From Lachnospiraceae bacterium oral taxon 500 (GTDB lineage Bacteria; Bacillota; Clostridia; Lachnospirales; Vallitaleaceae): a DNA stretch of 64,000 nucleotides. The position numbers and the translations under genes were made by a program. Below are positions 61,609 to 64,000 of the stretch, piece after piece (the first letter of the stretch is position 1; each line of letters begins with the position of its first letter). The stretch spans positions 3,137,384 to 3,201,383 of the forward strand of contig CP027241.1 of the NCBI GenBank assembly GCA_002999035.1, written 5' to 3'. Below the pieces are notes generated by a model. The model had not been told where the DNA came from and did not search any database. It saw only the letters and a program-made list of their open reading frames with translations.

Positions 61609-61960
61609 TCTATCACCACCAGTTCTACTCCATTTCCCATGCTTTCCCAATTGGCCGCCTTTCTCTCTTCAAAAAACGCCGCCGGCACAATTACCGGCAA
61701 ACTCCGGTCTAATTCGGTTTCTATCTCAAACAGCCTTTGATTTAACACGATCTTTTCCCCTAACTTAACCGGCTTTTTTTCCATATTTTCCAGTCGATAT
61801 AAGTCGGCAGTAAAAAATCATACGCTTCGTTATAAAAAAAGACCAAAAGAAAACTCTGTCCCTGATAATCGAACTCCGCCTCGCATGGGATTTTTCCCTT
61901 GGGAAAAGGAAGATATGATATTTCTTCCCTTTGTTTTTCTTCCAGTTCTATTTCCTTCAT
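61605..61960 (-). pseudogene. Baseplate plug-like protein (DUF6983 type), one frameshift
   Basis: The N-terminal frame MKEIELEEKQREEISYLPF, FDYQGQSFLLVFFYNEAYDF is joined by a one-base T-run correction near 61815 to TADLYRLENMEKKPVKLGEKIVLNQRLFEIE, ending WESMGNGVELVVIE. Together they give a protein of about 118 residues with the pattern of phage baseplate plug proteins. Without the correction the first frame stops early. The stop overlaps the XkdQ-like start. Confidence 0.65.
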
Positions 61961-62448
61961 TCTTCTTGCCTTGCTCCTTTTTGCATGATGCTTTCTTTCT
62001 TCTTTTTTGTTACCGGCTTTTGCATGACCGTAATCTTCCCTTGCTTAGTAACTTCCTTTACTTGCGCGTTAATGGCTTGGTTTCTTATGATTTCCTTTTT
62101 TACGGCCTGTTGCACGATTTTACAGGACATATGAAAGGAAAAACCATTCCGGGTTTCCTTATTATGTCCGGTTTCAAGTGTTTCGATGAGCACATTATAA
62201 AAGACATTTCGCCCATAATACTGAAGTGTCTCTTTCCCTTTGCTGTACTCTCTTAACTTCATCAAACGAGAAAACGCCTCTTCCCCTACCAAAACTCCCG
62301 ATACGTTAAACTTAATGGGCTTTTGCCTGACATGATCGGAAATATAGCCCAAATCTTCTACCGGCCTTTCTGTAATTTCATTTTCATAACTAACCGTTTC
62401 TTCTGTCGTTGCCGTAAAAATGACCTCGCCTATTTTTGAAGCATTCAT
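61957..62448 (-). CDS. Dit-like baseplate protein
   Basis: 163 residues. EVIFTATTEETVSYENEITERPVEDLGYISDHVRQKPIKFNVSGVLVG and the later YYGRNVFYNVLIETLETGHNKETRNGFSFHMSCKIVQ match the Dit-like N-terminal domain of Firmicutes phage baseplates. The Lys-rich end is probably disordered. It overlaps the plug gene by 4 nt. Confidence 0.75.
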   Translation of the reverse strand: MNASKIGEVIFTATTEETVSYENEITERPVEDLGYISDHVRQKPIKFNVSGVLVGEEAFSRLMKLREYSKGKETLQYYGRNVFYNVLIETLETGHNKETRNGFSFHMSCKIVQQAVKKEIIRNQAINAQVKEVTKQGKITVMQKPVTKKKKESIMQKGARQEE

Positions 62449-62466
62449 TCTCCCTCCCCTAACCCG

Positions 62467-64000
62467 CTAAGTCCTCATCATCAATGAATTCTTCCAGAGC
62501 TTGCGCAGTTCTTCTTTTGCCATTTGCGCCATCTCCCGCCCTTCACCGGCTCCGTATATGTTTACTACCGGTGCAAACTTTATGCTGCGGTTATTTCTAT
62601 TGGTTGTATAGGTGCCGCCCACTTTTCCAGTGCATCATTCGAGTATCGACTTTTTTCCAACAGCATTTTTTCAAAAGATACCATGTTGCTCCCAAGTATT
62701 TGCTCTGTATTTCGGTTAGGAAATACATTCGCGCCTCTTGGCAGGGTAACTAACTCCGGGCCTTCTCACCTACAATCGCCATACCGCCGCTAAAATTAGT
62801 AACGCCCTGCGCAAAAGTAGGAATTAAAGGAATATTCACTCCTTTTCCGCCCGCTCCCGGTATCCAGTCTGGAAGTTTTATTTTATTTAACCCGGACAGA
62901 AAAGCATTGATTCCACCGATGATAAAATTAATGCTACCCCTAAGTGCGCCGGAGATCATCTCCCAAGTACCGATAAATATACTCTTAACGCCCTCCCATG
63001 CTTTACTCCAATCGCCGGTAAAGACCCCCACTAAAAAGTCTGTAAATCCGGACAAGAGCTTAATTGCACCACCAATAACATCCGTAAAATCAAGTGCCAA
63101 CTTCCCTAGCATTTGTAAAACCCCACCAAAAAAACCTTCTACAACCGGCAGTACCACACCTAAAATAACTTGAAACATTGGAAAACAAATTTTGAATATG
63201 CGGCCCAAACTCAGAAGAATTTTGCTTTGATTGCTTCAATAAACTCCATTCCCTTTGCCTTTACCGTTTCCCAGTTCTTATACAGTAAAATAGCCGGCTG
63301 CGGCCACTCCTGCAATAATTCCAATCAACGGCCCTAACCCAATGCCCAATGCTGCTGCCGCCCCGCCAAGCCCGCCGGACCCGGCCGCGCCTGCAATTTT
63401 ACCAAAAAGAGGAGCCAGAAAAAGAACCGACTTTAAATACTACTGACAGTCCTTTTACAACTGGGCCAATCGCCGCCGCTAAGGCAATCATTTTCCCAAT
63501 ATTTTTTTTGGTTTGACTGTCCAATTTAGAAAAAGGCGGTCATTCCTTCTTTCAGTTTTTTTGTCACTGAATCCAAGGCGTTTTTTTAAGTCCTTGCCAA
63601 AAGTGTCGAAAAAATTGGCAGTCCAAGTTCAACCCGCTCGATTTTTTAACTCCTTAAGCTGACCCTGCACGGTATCTCCCATGATATCAGCCATTTCCTG
63701 CGCCGCGCCGCCGGAGTCTCGATAGCGCTCCCCACTTTATATTAAAATCCGCTTCCGAACTGTTAATAATGGCAAGCATTCCCGACATGGCTTCCCGGCC
63801 AAAAAACAGAAGAGGCATACTGAGCTTTTTGCGCTTCGCTTAAATTGGAAAAGCCTTTCCTTAAGTCTAACCATTAACGCCGACAACGGTTTCATATTTC
63901 CTGCGTCATCTACTAAGGATATTCCGAGTTCCTCCATTGCCTTTACCGTTTCCTCGGACGGATCAGCTAACTGAGCCAGAGCGGCTCTAAGCGCTGTACC
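62467..64000 (-). pseudogene. Tail tape measure protein, C-terminal part, many frameshifts, runs off the window
   Basis: Pieces recognisable as a tape measure protein are spread over all three frames: YRDSGGAAQEMADIMGDTVQGQ (about 63730-63660), hydrophobic helices (VILGVVLPVVEGFFGGVLQM, about 63150), KIKLPDWIPGAGGKGVNIP, GEKGPELVTLPRGANVFP and the end GREMAQMAKEELRKLWKNS (stop at 62467). At least five one-base breaks lie between them, several in T or A runs. The long central hydrophobic stretch is normal for the family. Upstream is outside the window. Confidence 0.7.

Larger units (their letters stand above)
51862..64000. mobile_element. Contractile-tailed prophage, one end near 51.86-51.90 kb, other end outside the window
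   Basis: A continuous minus-strand array of phage genes: tape measure, Dit-like hub protein, baseplate plug, XkdQ-like, DUF2577, gp25, gp47/J, gpI-like, tail fibre, invertible segment, recombinase, lysis genes, then methylase and regulator. The gp25/J/fibre genes place it with Mu-, P2- or PBSX-like contractile tails. A/T content rises compared with the host side. Capsid, packaging and lysogeny integrase genes would lie beyond 64000. It could also be a phage-tail-like particle cluster, since no head genes are visible. Confidence 0.88.

Overview
The window looks like the chromosome of an anaerobic Gram-positive bacterium of the class Clostridia (Lachnospiraceae/Eubacteriaceae-like), with mid GC content. 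Support comes from strong GGAGG-type ribosome binding sites, a T-box in front of ileS, the Bacillus/Clostridium block tmk-yaaR-holB-ricT-trmN6-rsmI, a CD1871A-type CXXC microprotein, a CvpA/DUF5711 pair, and rho-independent terminators at most operon ends. No rRNA, tRNA or CRISPR array was seen.

Layout. 1-5620: housekeeping block on the minus strand (rRNA and tRNA methylation, RicT, clamp loader delta', thymidylate kinase, EAL-HDOD protein). 5.9-12.8 kb: a Ca2+/cation antiporter, a two-component system, and a divergent thiol-redox operon (CXXC microprotein, membrane polyferredoxin, TlpA-like lipoprotein, secreted repeat protein) flanked by three near-identical 109-bp repeats. 12.8-19.8 kb: an intact STM4011-STM4015 type cluster (two radical SAM proteins, sulfatase-fold hydrolase, ATP-grasp-like protein, leucine-rich-repeat protein). 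Here the STM4011 protein carries a fused HAD phosphatase domain, and a short 12-residue-repeat reading frame lies between the two radical SAM genes. 20-30.9 kb: RidA/MalY/peroxiredoxin/YheO-type regulator operon, ROK sugar kinase, ileS with T-box, Rpn-type nuclease. 31-50.3 kb (minus strand): NitT/TauT-type ABC importer, toxin-antitoxin pair, CvpA, DUF5711, glycogen synthase, CCA transferase, FAD protein, C39-peptidase lipoprotein, heterodimeric ABC exporter, HIT protein, a UDG-like/flavodoxin/SCP2 fusion, and rhomboid protease. 50.6-51.86 kb: a YeeE/YedE transporter whose 5' end appears to be cut off.

From about 51.86 kb to the end of the window lies a contractile-tailed (Myoviridae-like) prophage. 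Going inward from its end it holds a Cro/CI-like regulator, a D12-class adenine methylase, holin, amidase, DUF6275, a papain-fold protease with three SLH repeats, two small phage proteins, a tyrosine recombinase, an invertible tail-fibre segment, and the tail/baseplate genes up to the tape measure.

The strongest discovery is the tail-fibre switch. The fibre gene (57593-58534, minus) and a promoterless cassette on the plus strand (57333-57596) lie tail to tail between perfect 22-bp inverted repeats (57332-57353 and 57812-57833). The repeats fall inside codons of both, in frame, so inversion would replace the last 72 residues of the fibre with a different 80-residue pyocin-knob-like end. A tyrosine recombinase with its own extended -10 promoter sits just outside the segment. 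Other items of note are the STM4011-4015 cluster with its fusion and repeat peptide, the repeat domain shared between the TlpA-like lipoprotein and its secreted neighbour, two families of dispersed palindromic repeats, and homopolymer frameshifts confined to the tail genes.
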